Shown here piece after piece: positions 1-12,395 of a DNA stretch of 64,000 nt. Numbering within the stretch: the stretch's first letter is position 1; each line of letters begins with the position of its first letter. Both the position numbers and the translations under genes were made by a program. This stretch comes from Agrococcus sp. KRD186. GTDB lineage: Bacteria; Actinomycetota; Actinomycetes; Actinomycetales; Microbacteriaceae. The DNA lies in NCBI RefSeq assembly GCF_017168255.1, contig NZ_JABFAP010000001.1, positions 1,766,266-1,830,265 on the forward strand, written 5' to 3'. The notes beneath the pieces are model-generated. The model was not told the DNA's origin, ran no database searches, and worked only from the letters and a program-made list of their open reading frames with translations.

Positions 1-472
1 TGAGTCCCTGCACGTAGTGCGCGAGCGCGCGCCGCTCCCCCGGCGACAGCCGCGGACGCGGGGGCGAGTCGTCCATGGCAACGCGATTGCCGCGACGACG
101 CCCCTGGCGCACGGTCGCGAGCCGCTCGACGACGCCCGTCGCCGCATCGGCCAGCGGCACGATGACGGCTCCGGCCTCCTCCAGCGACTGCCGCAGCTCG
201 TCATCGGCATCGGCGTGCACGACCACGAAGGCGCCGGCGGCCGCGGCGGTGACCGCGTGGGCGAACAGCTGACGACCGGGCTCCTCCGCCAGCACAACGA
301 CATCGCCGGGGAAGCCGGCGTCGACGACCAGGTCGGTGAAGCGCGGGGCGACGGCGCTCAGTCGCAGCCGGGGATCAGCCGTGACCGCGGCGCGCAGGGC
401 CGCGCCGAGCGTGCCGCTCGCGACGATGGAGACGGTGCGGGGAGTGCCGGTCTCTGCGGCGGTCGCAGTCAT
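1..472 (-). CDS. LuxR/NarL-like regulator, 3' end cut by window edge
   Basis: An open frame runs from ATG at 472 off the left edge (157 codons visible). The start has a good ribosome binding site (gaggtgat) just upstream. Residues 1-120 look like a decayed receiver domain: alternating strands and helices, but the strand that should end in the phospho-Asp reads VVVLAEEP. At about residue 142 the sequence LSPGERRALAHYVQG resembles the opening of a LuxR-type helix-turn-helix (LTxREREVLxLxAxG). I infer a DNA-binding regulator whose N-terminal domain is probably not phosphorylated. It begins 12 nt after mqo ends, on the same strand, so it may be co-transcribed with mqo. The HTH itself is outside the window, so family assignment is tentative. 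Confidence 0.55.
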   Translation of the reverse strand, partial: MTATAAETGTPRTVSIVASGTLGAALRAAVTADPRLRLSAVAPRFTDLVVDAGFPGDVVVLAEEPGRQLFAHAVTAAAAGAFVVVHADADDELRQSLEEAGAVIVPLADAATGVVERLATVRQGRRRGNRVAMDDSPPRPRLSPGERRALAHYVQGL

Positions 473-483
473 CTGCCATCACC

Positions 484-2001
484 TCATGCGGTCGAGCGCG
501 CAGCGCCCGGAGCGAGCTCGGGCTCCGGTGTCTCCACCAGGCGCAGCGTGCGCGCGGTGCGCGCCAGCACCTCGCGCGCGGCCCCGGCGTCGTCGTTGAG
601 CTTGGTGCCGTAGCTCGGGATCAGCTCGGTGAGCGTCGTCTTCCACGCCGGCATGCGCTCAGGGAAGCATCGCTCGAAGATCGTCAGCATGATGTGCACG
701 GCGGTCGATGCCCCCGGCGATGCGCCGAGCAGGCCGGCGATCGTGCCGTCGGCGCCCGTGACCACCTCGGTGCCGAACTGCAGCACCCCGCCCTTGTCGG
801 GGTCGCGCTTCATCACCTGCACCCGCTGGCCGGCGGTGATGAGGCGCCAGTCCTCGTCCTTCGCGTCCGGCATGAACTCGCGCAGGGCATCCAGGCGCTG
901 CTGGCGGGAGGCGAAGACCTCGCCCATCAGGTAGCCGACGAGGTCGAAGTTCGCGAGCCCCGCGCGGATCATGGGCCAGAGGTTGTGGCCCTTGATCGTC
1001 TCGAACATGTCGGTGTAGCTGCCGGTCTTCAGGTACTTCGGGCTGAAGCCCGCGTACGGGCCGAACAGCAGGCTCGCCTCGCCGTCGACCACGCGCGTGT
1101 CGAGGTGCGGCACCGACATCGGCGGTGCGCCGACACTGGCCTTGCCGTACACCTTCGCGGTGTGGCGGGCGACCACCTCAGGGTTGTCGGTGCGCAGGAA
1201 GGCGCCCGTGATGGGGAAGCCGCCAAAGCCCTTGGCCTCCGGGATGCCCGACTGCTGCAGCAGCTTGAGCGCGCCGCCGCCCGCGCCGACGAAGACGAAG
1301 CGCGCGTGCACCTCGTTGGCCGTCTGCCCGACCTCGCTGCGCACCCGCAGCCGCCAGTCGCCGTCCGAGCGGCGCTTGAGGCCGGTGACGGTGACGTTGG
1401 TGTGCACCCGCGCGCCGTCCTCCGCCAGCTTCCCGATCAGCATCCGCGTCAGTGCGCCGAAGTCGACGTCGGTGCCGTCGGTCGAGCGGGTGGCGGCGAT
1501 CGGCTGCGACTTCTTGCGCCCGGGGATGAGCGTCGGCGCCCACTCGCGGATGACCTCTGCGTCCTCGGAGTACTCGAGCCCGAAGAACAGCGGCTCGTCC
1601 TTCAGCAGCTCCCAGCGGCGGCGCAGGTAGTCGACGTTGTCCTCGCCCCAGACGAAGGTCATGTGCGGGGTGGGCGAGATGAAGCCCTTCGGGTCGGGCA
1701 GCGTGCCGTCCTCGACGAACGACGACCAGAGCTGGCGCGAGAGCTGGAACTGCTCGTTGATGGTGACGGCCTTGTCGGTCGTCATCGAGCCGTCTGCGCC
1801 CTCGGGCATGTAGTTGAGCTCGCACAGCGCGGCGTGCCCGGTGCCGGCGTTGTTCCACGGGTTCGAGGACTCCATCCCGACCTCGGGCAGTCGCTCGAAC
1901 ACCTCGATCGACCACGACGGCTCGAGGCGGTGCAGGAGGGCTCCGAGCGTCGCGCTCATGATCCCTCCGCCGATCAGGGCGACATCGATGGACTTGCTCA
2001 C
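484..2001 (-). CDS. mqo: Malate:quinone oxidoreductase
   Basis: Membrane-associated FAD enzyme that oxidises malate to oxaloacetate and passes electrons to the quinone pool, replacing or complementing NAD malate dehydrogenase in the TCA cycle. The 505-residue length is typical of Mqo. Residues 7-28 form the FAD-binding Rossmann motif (IGGGIMSATLGALL), and SSNPWNNAGTGHAALCEL (about 45-62) is a family hallmark. The gene starts with GTG at 2001; a consensus -10 box TAGAAT ends 7 nt before it, so the mRNA is probably leaderless. The regulator at 1-472 follows directly. Confidence 0.95.
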   Translation of the reverse strand: MSKSIDVALIGGGIMSATLGALLHRLEPSWSIEVFERLPEVGMESSNPWNNAGTGHAALCELNYMPEGADGSMTTDKAVTINEQFQLSRQLWSSFVEDGTLPDPKGFISPTPHMTFVWGEDNVDYLRRRWELLKDEPLFFGLEYSEDAEVIREWAPTLIPGRKKSQPIAATRSTDGTDVDFGALTRMLIGKLAEDGARVHTNVTVTGLKRRSDGDWRLRVRSEVGQTANEVHARFVFVGAGGGALKLLQQSGIPEAKGFGGFPITGAFLRTDNPEVVARHTAKVYGKASVGAPPMSVPHLDTRVVDGEASLLFGPYAGFSPKYLKTGSYTDMFETIKGHNLWPMIRAGLANFDLVGYLMGEVFASRQQRLDALREFMPDAKDEDWRLITAGQRVQVMKRDPDKGGVLQFGTEVVTGADGTIAGLLGASPGASTAVHIMLTIFERCFPERMPAWKTTLTELIPSYGTKLNDDAGAAREVLARTARTLRLVETPEPELAPGAARSTA

Positions 2002-2123
2002 GGGTCCGATTCTAGAACAAGCGTCGACAACCGGAATTCGGGGTACACAGGAGCAGCCCTGGGGACGGGCCTACCATTGGCGCGTCGACACCGAACGGTC
2101 GGCAGTGGCGAGAGGAGCCGGAG

Positions 2124-2438
2124 ATGGGAATCCTGGACGACGCGAAGGACAAGCTCGGCGACGCCGCCGGCTGGGTCAAGGACCGTGCGGAGCAGATCGG
2201 TGATCAGGCGCAGGACGCCGGGCAGACGATCGGCGGCAAGGCCGCGGACGCCAAGCACTGGGTGGAGTCGCGGGTCGGCGGTGCCGACGCGGGCTCCAGC
2301 GCACCCGAGGCGCGCAGCGGTGGCGGGGGCGAGTTCGCGACCGAATGGGTGGATGTGTCCACGGACGCGGGCGCGGCCGCCCCGCAGGCGGATGCCGACG
2401 AGGTCGGCGCTGAGGAAGCGGACGACCGGATCGTCTGA
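2124..2438 (+). CDS. Small acidic helical protein of unknown function
   Basis: A 104-residue protein I cannot assign to a named family. The first 50 residues (MGILDDAKDKLGDAAGWVKD onward) are Ala/Asp/Lys-rich with amphipathic-helix periodicity, like CsbD-like or LEA-type stress proteins. The rest is acidic and low in complexity, ending in EEADDRIV. There is no signal peptide or membrane segment. A purine-rich site (gagaggagccggag) precedes the ATG, and a TACCAT -10-like box lies near 2070. It stands alone, convergent with asd, and is closed by the hairpin at 2450-2472. A cytosolic stress or DNA-protective role is only a guess. Confidence 0.7.
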   Translation: MGILDDAKDKLGDAAGWVKDRAEQIGDQAQDAGQTIGGKAADAKHWVESRVGGADAGSSAPEARSGGGGEFATEWVDVSTDAGAAAPQADADEVGAEEADDRIV

Positions 2439-2449
2439 TCGCGCCGTGA

Positions 2450-2472
2450 CCCCGGCCCGAGACGGGCCGGGG
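2450..2472. terminator. Bidirectional hairpin terminator
   Basis: A perfect 9-bp stem (CCCCGGCCC/GGGCCGGGG) with a GAGAC loop lies between two converging genes, 11 nt after the small helical protein and 27 nt after asd. It has no T-run, as is common in GC-rich actinobacteria. Confidence 0.7.
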
Positions 2473-2499
2473 CGCTGGCGTCGCTGCGGGAGCAGCGCG

Positions 2500-4847
<2,348 letters not shown>

Positions 4848-4914
4848 ACCGCTCCTCTGCACCCCTGGACCTCCCAAGTCTAGGCGTCGGTGGGTGCCGC
4901 ATCCGCCCCCGTGG

Positions 4915-5514
4915 TCAGCGCTCGACGGCGCGACGCCCCTCGAATGCGCGGCCCAGCGTCATCTCGTCGGCGAACTCGAGGTCGCCGCCGACGGGCAGCC
5001 CGCTCGCCAGGCGCGACACCTTCACGCCCAGCGGCAGCAGCGAGCGGATGAGGTAGGTCGCGGTGGCCTCGCCCTCGACGTTGGGGTCGGTGGCGATGAT
5101 GACCTCTTCGATCGCGGCATCCTGCAGTCGGGTCATGAGGGATGCCACCCGCAGCTGGTCTGGGCCGATGCCCTGCATGGGGTTCAGCGCCCCGCCGAGC
5201 ACGTGGTAGAGCCCGCGGTACTCGCGGGTGCGCTCGATCGCGACGACGTCCTTCGCCTCCTCGACCACGCAGATGGTGGTGGGCACGCGGCGCGGGTCGC
5301 GGCAGATGGCGCAGCGCTCCTGCTCGCCGACGTTGCCGCAGATGACGCAGAAGCGCACCCGCTCGCGCACGGTGTGCAGGATGGTCGCCAGCCGGTCGAC
5401 GTCGAAGGTCTCGGTCTGGATGATGTGGAACGCGATGCGCTGGGCCGACTTCGGGCCCACGCCCGGCAGCCTGCCGAGCTCGTCGATCAGGTCCTGCACG
5501 ATGCCGTCGTACAT
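4915..5514 (-). CDS. recR: Recombination mediator RecR
   Basis: DNA-binding ring protein that works with RecO (and RecF) to load RecA on SSB-coated single strands during gap repair. The 199 residues match the family. The helix-hairpin-helix region is at 10-30 ([14 protein letters not shown]), the zinc finger uses C56, C59, C68 and C71, and a Toprim domain follows ([19 protein letters not shown]). It begins 2 nt after dnaX stops, the classic dnaX-recR pairing. Confidence 0.96.
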   Translation of the reverse strand: MYDGIVQDLIDELGRLPGVGPKSAQRIAFHIIQTETFDVDRLATILHTVRERVRFCVICGNVGEQERCAICRDPRRVPTTICVVEEAKDVVAIERTREYRGLYHVLGGALNPMQGIGPDQLRVASLMTRLQDAAIEEVIIATDPNVEGEATATYLIRSLLPLGVKVSRLASGLPVGGDLEFADEMTLGRAFEGRRAVER

Positions 5515-5515
5515 G

Positions 5516-7918
5516 TCAGCGCTCCCCTCGCACCCGCGGGCGCTCCTCGATCAGCTCGGCGCCGAGCTCCTCGCGCACGACCGATTCGCCGTAGCGGGCC
5601 GCCTGCGACGCCGACAGCGCCGGCTCGGGTGCCGGAGCAGATTGCGCGAGCTCGTCGAGCGACGGGCCGGCGGGCGCCGGGCGCGCGGTCGCCTCTGCGG
5701 GCGCCGAGACGGGCAGCGCGGGCGCCTCCGGCGCGGAGACGAACGACAGCGGGTCGGGCTCGGGCTGGTCCGGCAGCGGCTGCTCCGGCAGGTCCTCCGG
5801 CGGCGCCTCGGCATCGCTCGGGATGGCGGCGACCGCCCAGCCGGTGACCGCCGCGGCAGTCGCGGGCGCCGCCGCGCTGCGGGAGCCGCGGGCGCCGGAC
5901 GCTGCGGGTGACGCGGGCGTGGTGGGAACGGAAGCCGAGGAGGGTGCAGGTGCGGATGCGATGCGAGAGCCGGGCGCTCCTGGCGACACCGAGGCGCCCG
6001 GGGTGGGTGCCTCGGCGGGTGCCGGTGCGGGGCCCGAAGGCGCCGGTGCTGCGACCGAGGGCGCCGGTGCTGACCCGGCTCGGTGAACGTCGTCGCCGGC
6101 TGCGGACGGCTGCTCGGCCGCGGAGCCGCTGCCGCGCTGCCCCTGGCGGGTGCGGGGGATGTACTTGACCTCGATGCCGAGCAGCGACTTGATCGCCGTG
6201 CGAAGCAGGTCGGCGACGCTGGGCTTGCCGCCCTGCGCCTCGCGGAAGCGCTGCACGTCGGCATCCGACTGGAAGCCGAGCACCAGCACGTCGCCGTCCT
6301 TGAGCTCGACCGGCGTGGTGTTCGAGACGAGCATCCAGGCGGCGCGGTGCTGCTCGGCGAGCTGCTGCAGCACCTCGTCCCACGAGTCGCGCAGCTGCTG
6401 GAACGTGATCGGCGCGGCCGGAGCCGCGACCACCGGCGCGGCCGCGGGGGCAGCTGCAGGCGGCGCGGCCGCGGGGGCAGCTGCAGGCGGCGCGGCAGCT
6501 GACCCAGGCGCAGGCTCATCGGCGGACGCCGCTGCTGCTGCGGACGCGGGAGCACGCGCAGCCGTGGACCCCGCCGGGACGGGTGGACCCGCCGCATCGG
6601 GTCCGGCGATCTCGATCGGGTCCTCGGGCGCAGCGGCCGGCGCTGCTTCTGTGCGGGCGGGCGCGGCGGCTGCGGCGGGCGCGACGGCAGCGGGCGCGGC
6701 GGGCGCGACGGCAGCGGGCGCGGCGGGCGCGACAGCAGCGGCCGGCCGCGGCGCCGGTGCGGCGCCGTCGAGGCGCTGCTCCAGCCGCTCGACGCGCGCC
6801 AGCGTGCCCACCTCGGGCTCGCCGGTCTCGGGCACGAGCAGGCGCGCGGCCATCAGCTCGAGGTGCAGGCGCGGGCTGGTGGCACCGGCCATGTCGGTGA
6901 GCGCCTTCGCGACGATGTCGGCCGCGCGCGAGAGCTCGGCCGCACCGAAGCCGCCCGCCTGCTCGACGAGCGTGCGCAGCTCGTCCTCCGGCACACCGTG
7001 CAGGATGGCGGCCGGGTCGGCGGCCGCGCGCGCCACGATCAGGTCGCGCAGCCGCTCGAGCAGGTCCTCCACGAAGCGGCGCGGATCCTGCCCCGACTGC
7101 ACGACGCGGTCGATGGACGCGAACAACTGGGACGCATCCGTCGCCGACATCGCGCCGACGATCTCGTCGAGCAGCTCGCCATGCGTGAAGCCGAGCAGGG
7201 CGACGGCGCTCTCGTACGTCACGCGAGCCTCGGAACCGGCGATCAGCTGGTCGAGCAGGCTGAGCGTGTCGCGGGCCGAGCCGCCGCCGGCGCGCACGAC
7301 CAGCGGCAGCACGCCGGGGTCGACCTCGACGCCCTCCTGCGCGCAGAGCTGCTGCACGTACTCGAGCATCGGCGCGGGCGCGATGAGGCGGAACGGGTAG
7401 TGGTGCGTGCGCGAGCGGATCGTGCCGATCACCTTGTCGGGCTCGGTGGTCGCGAAGATGAACTTGATGTGCTCGGGCGGCTCCTCGACGATCTTCAGCA
7501 GCGCGTTGAAGCCGCCGCTGGTGACCATGTGGGCCTCATCGATGATGAACACCTTGTAGCGGTCGCGGCTGGGCGCGAAGGTGGCACGCTCGCGCAGGTC
7601 ACGCGCGTCGTCGACACCGCCGTGGCTCGCCGCGTCGATCTCGACCACGTCGAGCGATCCCCCGCCGTCGCGGCCGAGCTCGACGCACGAGTCGCAGACG
7701 CCGCACGGCTCGGGCGTCGGCCCCTCGGCGCAGTTGAGGCAGCGGGCCAGGATGCGCGCGCTGGTGGTCTTGCCGCAGCCGCGCGGGCCCGAGAAGAGGT
7801 AGGCGTGGTTCACGCGGTCGGCGCGCAGCGCCGTGCGCAGCGGATCGGTGACGTGCGCCTGCCCGATGAGCTCGGCGAACGACTCCGGCCGATAGCGGCG
7901 GTAGAGGGCGGCGACCAT
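5516..7918 (-). CDS. dnaX: DNA polymerase III gamma/tau subunit
   Basis: AAA+ clamp-loader subunit. Walker A is GPRGCGKT (44-51), the zinc module is built from cysteines at 60-78 (CLNC...CGVCDSC), and Walker B is FIIDEAH. At 800 residues it is long. The clamp-loader core covers about 1-370; after that come Ala/Pro-rich linkers (about 380-500 and 600-790) flanking a conserved tau-like domain around 500-590 ([17 protein letters not shown]). The linker DNA holds direct repeats: a 27-bp unit twice plus a partial copy near 6435-6500 and a 21-bp unit near 6660-6740. A TAGCCT -10 box ends 7 nt before the ATG, so it may be leaderless. I see no A-rich frameshift site. It follows ffs and precedes recR. 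Confidence 0.95.
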   Translation of the reverse strand: MVAALYRRYRPESFAELIGQAHVTDPLRTALRADRVNHAYLFSGPRGCGKTTSARILARCLNCAEGPTPEPCGVCDSCVELGRDGGGSLDVVEIDAASHGGVDDARDLRERATFAPSRDRYKVFIIDEAHMVTSGGFNALLKIVEEPPEHIKFIFATTEPDKVIGTIRSRTHHYPFRLIAPAPMLEYVQQLCAQEGVEVDPGVLPLVVRAGGGSARDTLSLLDQLIAGSEARVTYESAVALLGFTHGELLDEIVGAMSATDASQLFASIDRVVQSGQDPRRFVEDLLERLRDLIVARAAADPAAILHGVPEDELRTLVEQAGGFGAAELSRAADIVAKALTDMAGATSPRLHLELMAARLLVPETGEPEVGTLARVERLEQRLDGAAPAPRPAAAVAPAAPAAVAPAAPAAVAPAAAAAPARTEAAPAAAPEDPIEIAGPDAAGPPVPAGSTAARAPASAAAAASADEPAPGSAAAPPAAAPAAAPPAAAPAAAPVVAAPAAPITFQQLRDSWDEVLQQLAEQHRAAWMLVSNTTPVELKDGDVLVLGFQSDADVQRFREAQGGKPSVADLLRTAIKSLLGIEVKYIPRTRQGQRGSGSAAEQPSAAGDDVHRAGSAPAPSVAAPAPSGPAPAPAEAPTPGASVSPGAPGSRIASAPAPSSASVPTTPASPAASGARGSRSAAAPATAAAVTGWAVAAIPSDAEAPPEDLPEQPLPDQPEPDPLSFVSAPEAPALPVSAPAEATARPAPAGPSLDELAQSAPAPEPALSASQAARYGESVVREELGAELIEERPRVRGER

Positions 7919-7973
7919 GTGCCCCAGGCTACTTGCCGCCGGTGACGCGCGCCGACGCCTCCACAGACGCGAA

Positions 7974-8063
7974 GGACTCCCCGCGCACCCGCCAGAGCCC
8001 GGTTGCCCTTGCTTCGTCTCCGACCTGGGGGATTTGGCCTGGATGGCGCCACGCGGGGAGCCG
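7974..8063 (-). ncRNA. ffs: Signal recognition particle RNA (small bacterial type)
   Basis: The minus strand folds into one long hairpin. The ends pair perfectly (CTCCCCGCG at 8060-8052 with CGCGGGGAG at 7985-7977). The apical part carries the SRP domain IV signature: CCAGGTCGGAGACGAAGC resembles the conserved AGGTCCGGAAGGAAGCAGC loop that binds Ffh. The following GGGCTCTGGCGGGTGCGCG is typical of actinobacterial ffs genes. A TAGGAT -10 box at 8069-8074 places the transcript start near 8062. Its position just upstream of dnaX is common in actinobacteria. The ends are good to within about 5 nt. Confidence 0.88.
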
Positions 8064-8068
8064 CATCC

Positions 8069-8074
8069 ATCCTA
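8069..8074 (-). promoter_or_regulatory. -10 box of the SRP RNA gene
   Basis: TAGGAT on the minus strand, about 6-7 nt before the GG that opens the ffs stem. The -35 region is weak (a cttcgc-like match at about 17 nt). Confidence 0.55.
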
Positions 8075-8122
8075 CCGAACGCGGCGGCGAGCGCGAAGCC
8101 GAGCGCGCTGTAGCGTTGCCGC

Positions 8123-8926
8123 ATGCATCCGCTCGGCGGCTCGGAGAGCCCCTTCGACCTCGCGTTCGGCCTGCCGCTGCACCCGCTCGCGGTGCACGTG
8201 CCGGTGGTGCTGCTGCCCCTCGGGGCCATCGGCGTGCTGCTGGTGCTGCTGGTGCCGCGCTGGCGCGCCTCGCTCGCATGGCCGGTGATCGCGGTGCTCG
8301 GCATCGCGACGGCCGGTGCGCCGGTCGCGAAGCTCTCGGGCGAGGCGCTCGCACAGCGGGTCGGCGATCCCGGACGGCATGAGCAGCTCGGCAACTGGGT
8401 GCTGGCGATGTCGGCGATCCTGTTCGCCGGCACGCTCGCCTGGTGGCTGTGGCAGCGCCGCCTGGCACGTCGCCGCCGATCCAACGGCGTCGTCGGCCTC
8501 GTCATCGGCACGGTGCTCGCCGCGCTCGCGCTCGGCTCGATCATCGTGGCGGTGCTCACCGGCCACACCGGCGCGACCCAGGTCTGGCAGGACACCGTCG
8601 CATCGCCCGCCGCGCCCAGCACGGGCGGCACCCCCTCGCCCGCCTCGCCCGCCTCGCCCACCCCCGAGGCGCCGGCCGACGGCGCCGAAGGCATCGGCAT
8701 CTCCGAAGTCGCGCAGCACGACGACTCGGCCTCCTGCTGGGTCGCGATCGAGGGCACGGTGTACGACGTCACCGAGTGGATCCCGCTGCACCCGGGCGGC
8801 CCCGAGCGCATCCTCGCCGTCTGCGGCACCGATGCGACGGAGGACTTCATGGGCGAGCACGAGGGCGACGCGCTGCCGACCGAGCAGCTCAGCCAGTTCG
8901 CGATCGGTGCCCTCGCCGAGCGCTGA
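8123..8926 (+). CDS. DUF2231-like membrane protein fused to a cytochrome b5-like domain
   Basis: A 267-residue two-part protein. Residues about 15-150 carry four hydrophobic segments with an N-terminal LHPLAVHVP motif like that of DUF2231 membrane domains. A Pro/Ser/Ala linker (about 158-190, repeated ASPASP) follows. Residues about 192-267 read as a cytochrome b5-like heme/steroid-binding domain: VYDVTEWIPLHPGG carries the axial His H223, and H246 in GEHEGD is the likely second ligand. I infer a membrane-anchored b-type heme protein in electron transfer; partner and substrate are unknown. A TAGCGT box ends exactly 6 nt before the ATG, so the mRNA is probably leaderless. It is a single gene, divergent from ffs and convergent with ackA. 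Confidence 0.8.
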   Translation: MHPLGGSESPFDLAFGLPLHPLAVHVPVVLLPLGAIGVLLVLLVPRWRASLAWPVIAVLGIATAGAPVAKLSGEALAQRVGDPGRHEQLGNWVLAMSAILFAGTLAWWLWQRRLARRRRSNGVVGLVIGTVLAALALGSIIVAVLTGHTGATQVWQDTVASPAAPSTGGTPSPASPASPTPEAPADGAEGIGISEVAQHDDSASCWVAIEGTVYDVTEWIPLHPGGPERILAVCGTDATEDFMGEHEGDALPTEQLSQFAIGALAER

Positions 8927-8945
8927 CCGGCCGGTCGGGCGCGGC

Positions 8946-10129
<1,184 letters not shown>

Positions 10130-10133
<4 letters not shown>

Positions 10134-12268
10134 GCGGATGCCTCCTGGGCGCCGTCATTGTCGGTGCCGGGCGCGTCCGTCCCGGCTCCCTGCGCCTGGA
10201 TCGCGGTGATCGCGATGGTGTTGACGATGTCGCCCACGAGCGCACCGCGCGAGAGGTCGTTGACCGGCTTGTTGAGCCCCTGCAGCACCGGCCCGATCGC
10301 GAGCGCGCCGGCCGAGCGCTGCACGGCCTTGTAGGTGTTGTTGCCGGTGTTGAGGTCGGGGAAGACGAACACGGTCGCCCGGCCGGCCACCTGCGACTCG
10401 GGCATCTTCTTCTGCGCCACCGCCGCATCCGCCGCCGCGTCGTATTGGATCGGGCCCTCCACCGGCAGCTCGGGTGCGCGCTCGCGCACCAGCTCGGTCG
10501 CCGCGCGCACCCGCTCGACCTCGGCGCCCGTGCCCGACTCGCCCGTCGAGTAGGAGAGCATCGCCACGCGCGGCTCGATGCCGAACTCCTTCGCCGTCGC
10601 CGCGGAGGAGACGGCGATGTCGGCGAGCTCCTCGACGGTCGGCTCGGGGATCACGGCGCAGTCGCCGTAGACCAGCACGCGGTCGGCGAGCGCCATCAGG
10701 AACACGCTCGAGACCACCGACACGCCCGGCTTGGTCTTGATGGTCTCGAAGGAGGGCTTGATCGTGTGGGCGGTGGTGTGGGCGGCGCCGGAGACCATGC
10801 CGTCGGCGTCGCCCAGGTGCACCATCAGGGTGCCGAAGTAGCTGACGTCGAGCAGTCGCTCCATCGCCTGCTCCTCGCGCACGCCCTTGTGCGCGCGCAG
10901 GCGCTGGTACTCGGCGGCGTACTTCGGCCGCAGCTCGGCGTCGTCGGTGGCGATGATGCGGGCGGCCGAGATGTCGAGCCCGAGCCCCGCGGCGCGCTGC
11001 CGGATCGTGGCCTCGTCGCCGAGGATCGTGAGCCGCGCGATGCCGCGGGCGAGCACCGTGGACGCGGCCTGCAGGATGCGGTCGTCGTCGCCCTCCGGCA
11101 GCACGATGTGCCGCACGTCCTGGCGCGCCCGCTCGATCAGGCTGTGCTCGAAGATGAGCGGCGTGACGACGTCGGTGGTGGCGACCTCGAGCCGCTCGAG
11201 CAGGGCATCCGCGTCGACGTGCTGCTCGAACAGCGCCAGCGCCGTGTCGCGCTTGCGCTGCGTGCCGTCGATGAGCGAGCCACGGGTGGTGGCGATGCGC
11301 CTGGCGGTCTCGTAGGTGCCGTGCGGGCTGGCACCGATGGGCAGTTCGAGCTCAAGGCCGTCGAGCAGTCGCTGCACCGCCGGGTGCAGCTCGAAGCCTC
11401 CGTTGAGGATGATGCCGGCGATCGACGGGAAGGTCTCCGACTGCTGGGCCAGCAGCGTGCCCACCACCACGTCCGAGCGATCCCCCGGCATCACCAGGAT
11501 GCCGCCCTCGATCAGCCGCTCGAGCACGTGCTCCATCGACATGCCTGCGACCACGGTGCCGAGCGATTCGCGCGCGAGCAGCTCGGCGTCACCGCGCACC
11601 AGCTCGGCGTCGGCGGCGGCGAACAGCGAGCCGACGCTCGGCGCGCTCAGCAGCCGATCCTCAGGGATCGACCAGATGGGCACGCCCGGGGGCACCGCAT
11701 CCGCCAGCGCCTCCGGGATGCCCTCGATGGCCGCGGGCTCCGCGCGGTTGACGATGATGCCGGCGATGGATGCGTGTGCCTGCGCGAGCTCTGCGGTGGT
11801 GACGTCGGCGAGCTGCCGCAGGTCGTCGGCGCTGCGGGGCGTGTCGGTCTCCGGGTCGCGACCGCCGAGCACCAGCAGCACCGATGCGCCCAGGTTGGCC
11901 GCGACGCGGGCGTTGAAGCCGAGCTCCGTCGGGCTGCCGACGTCGGTGTAGTCGGAGCCGACGATCACGATCGCGTCGAAGCGCTCATCGATGCGGTGAT
12001 AGCGGTCGACGATGGTCGCCAGCGCCGCCTCGGCGTCGTCGTGCACGGCGGCGTAGGTGGTGCCGATCGCCTCCTCGTACGAGAGGTCGACGGCCTCGTG
12101 CGCGAGCAGCAGTTCGAGCACCCGGTCGCGCTCCTGCTCGGAGCGGGCGATGGGGCGGAAGACGCCGACCCTGCCGACGCGGCGGCCGAGGGCTTCGACG
12201 AGCCCGAGCGCGACGATCGATTTTCCGGCGTGGCCCTCAGGAGAAGCGATGACGATTCGTGTCGGCAC
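10130..12268 (-). CDS. pta: Phosphate acetyltransferase
   Basis: Converts acetyl-CoA plus phosphate to acetyl phosphate. At 712 residues it is the long three-domain form: an N-terminal P-loop domain (ASPEGHAGKSIVALG, BioD-like), a middle DRTGG-type domain, and the C-terminal PTA_PTB catalytic domain from about 375 (RHIVLPEGDDDRILQA) with SGAAHTTAHTIKPSF. The start is GTG at 12268; a TAGCCT -10 box ends 6 nt upstream, so it is probably leaderless. First gene of the pta-ackA operon. Confidence 0.96.
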
Positions 12269-12395
12269 GCGCCCAGGCTAGCGCCACTCGAAGGTTACGA
12301 AACGATAACGGTTCGCGCTGATCTTCAGCATATCCTGAGCATAGGTTCATCATGGACGGCAGTGCCAACGACGGCACGCCACTGAAGGGAAGAAC

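Noticed and set aside
5516..7918. Programmed frameshift in dnaX producing separate gamma and tau.
   Set aside because: No A6-7 slippery run is present near the end of the ATPase core, and the frame continues cleanly to residue 800.
8925..8938. Terminator between the b5 fusion gene and ackA.
   Set aside because: Only the short palindrome ACCGGCCGGT is present, too small to claim as a terminator.
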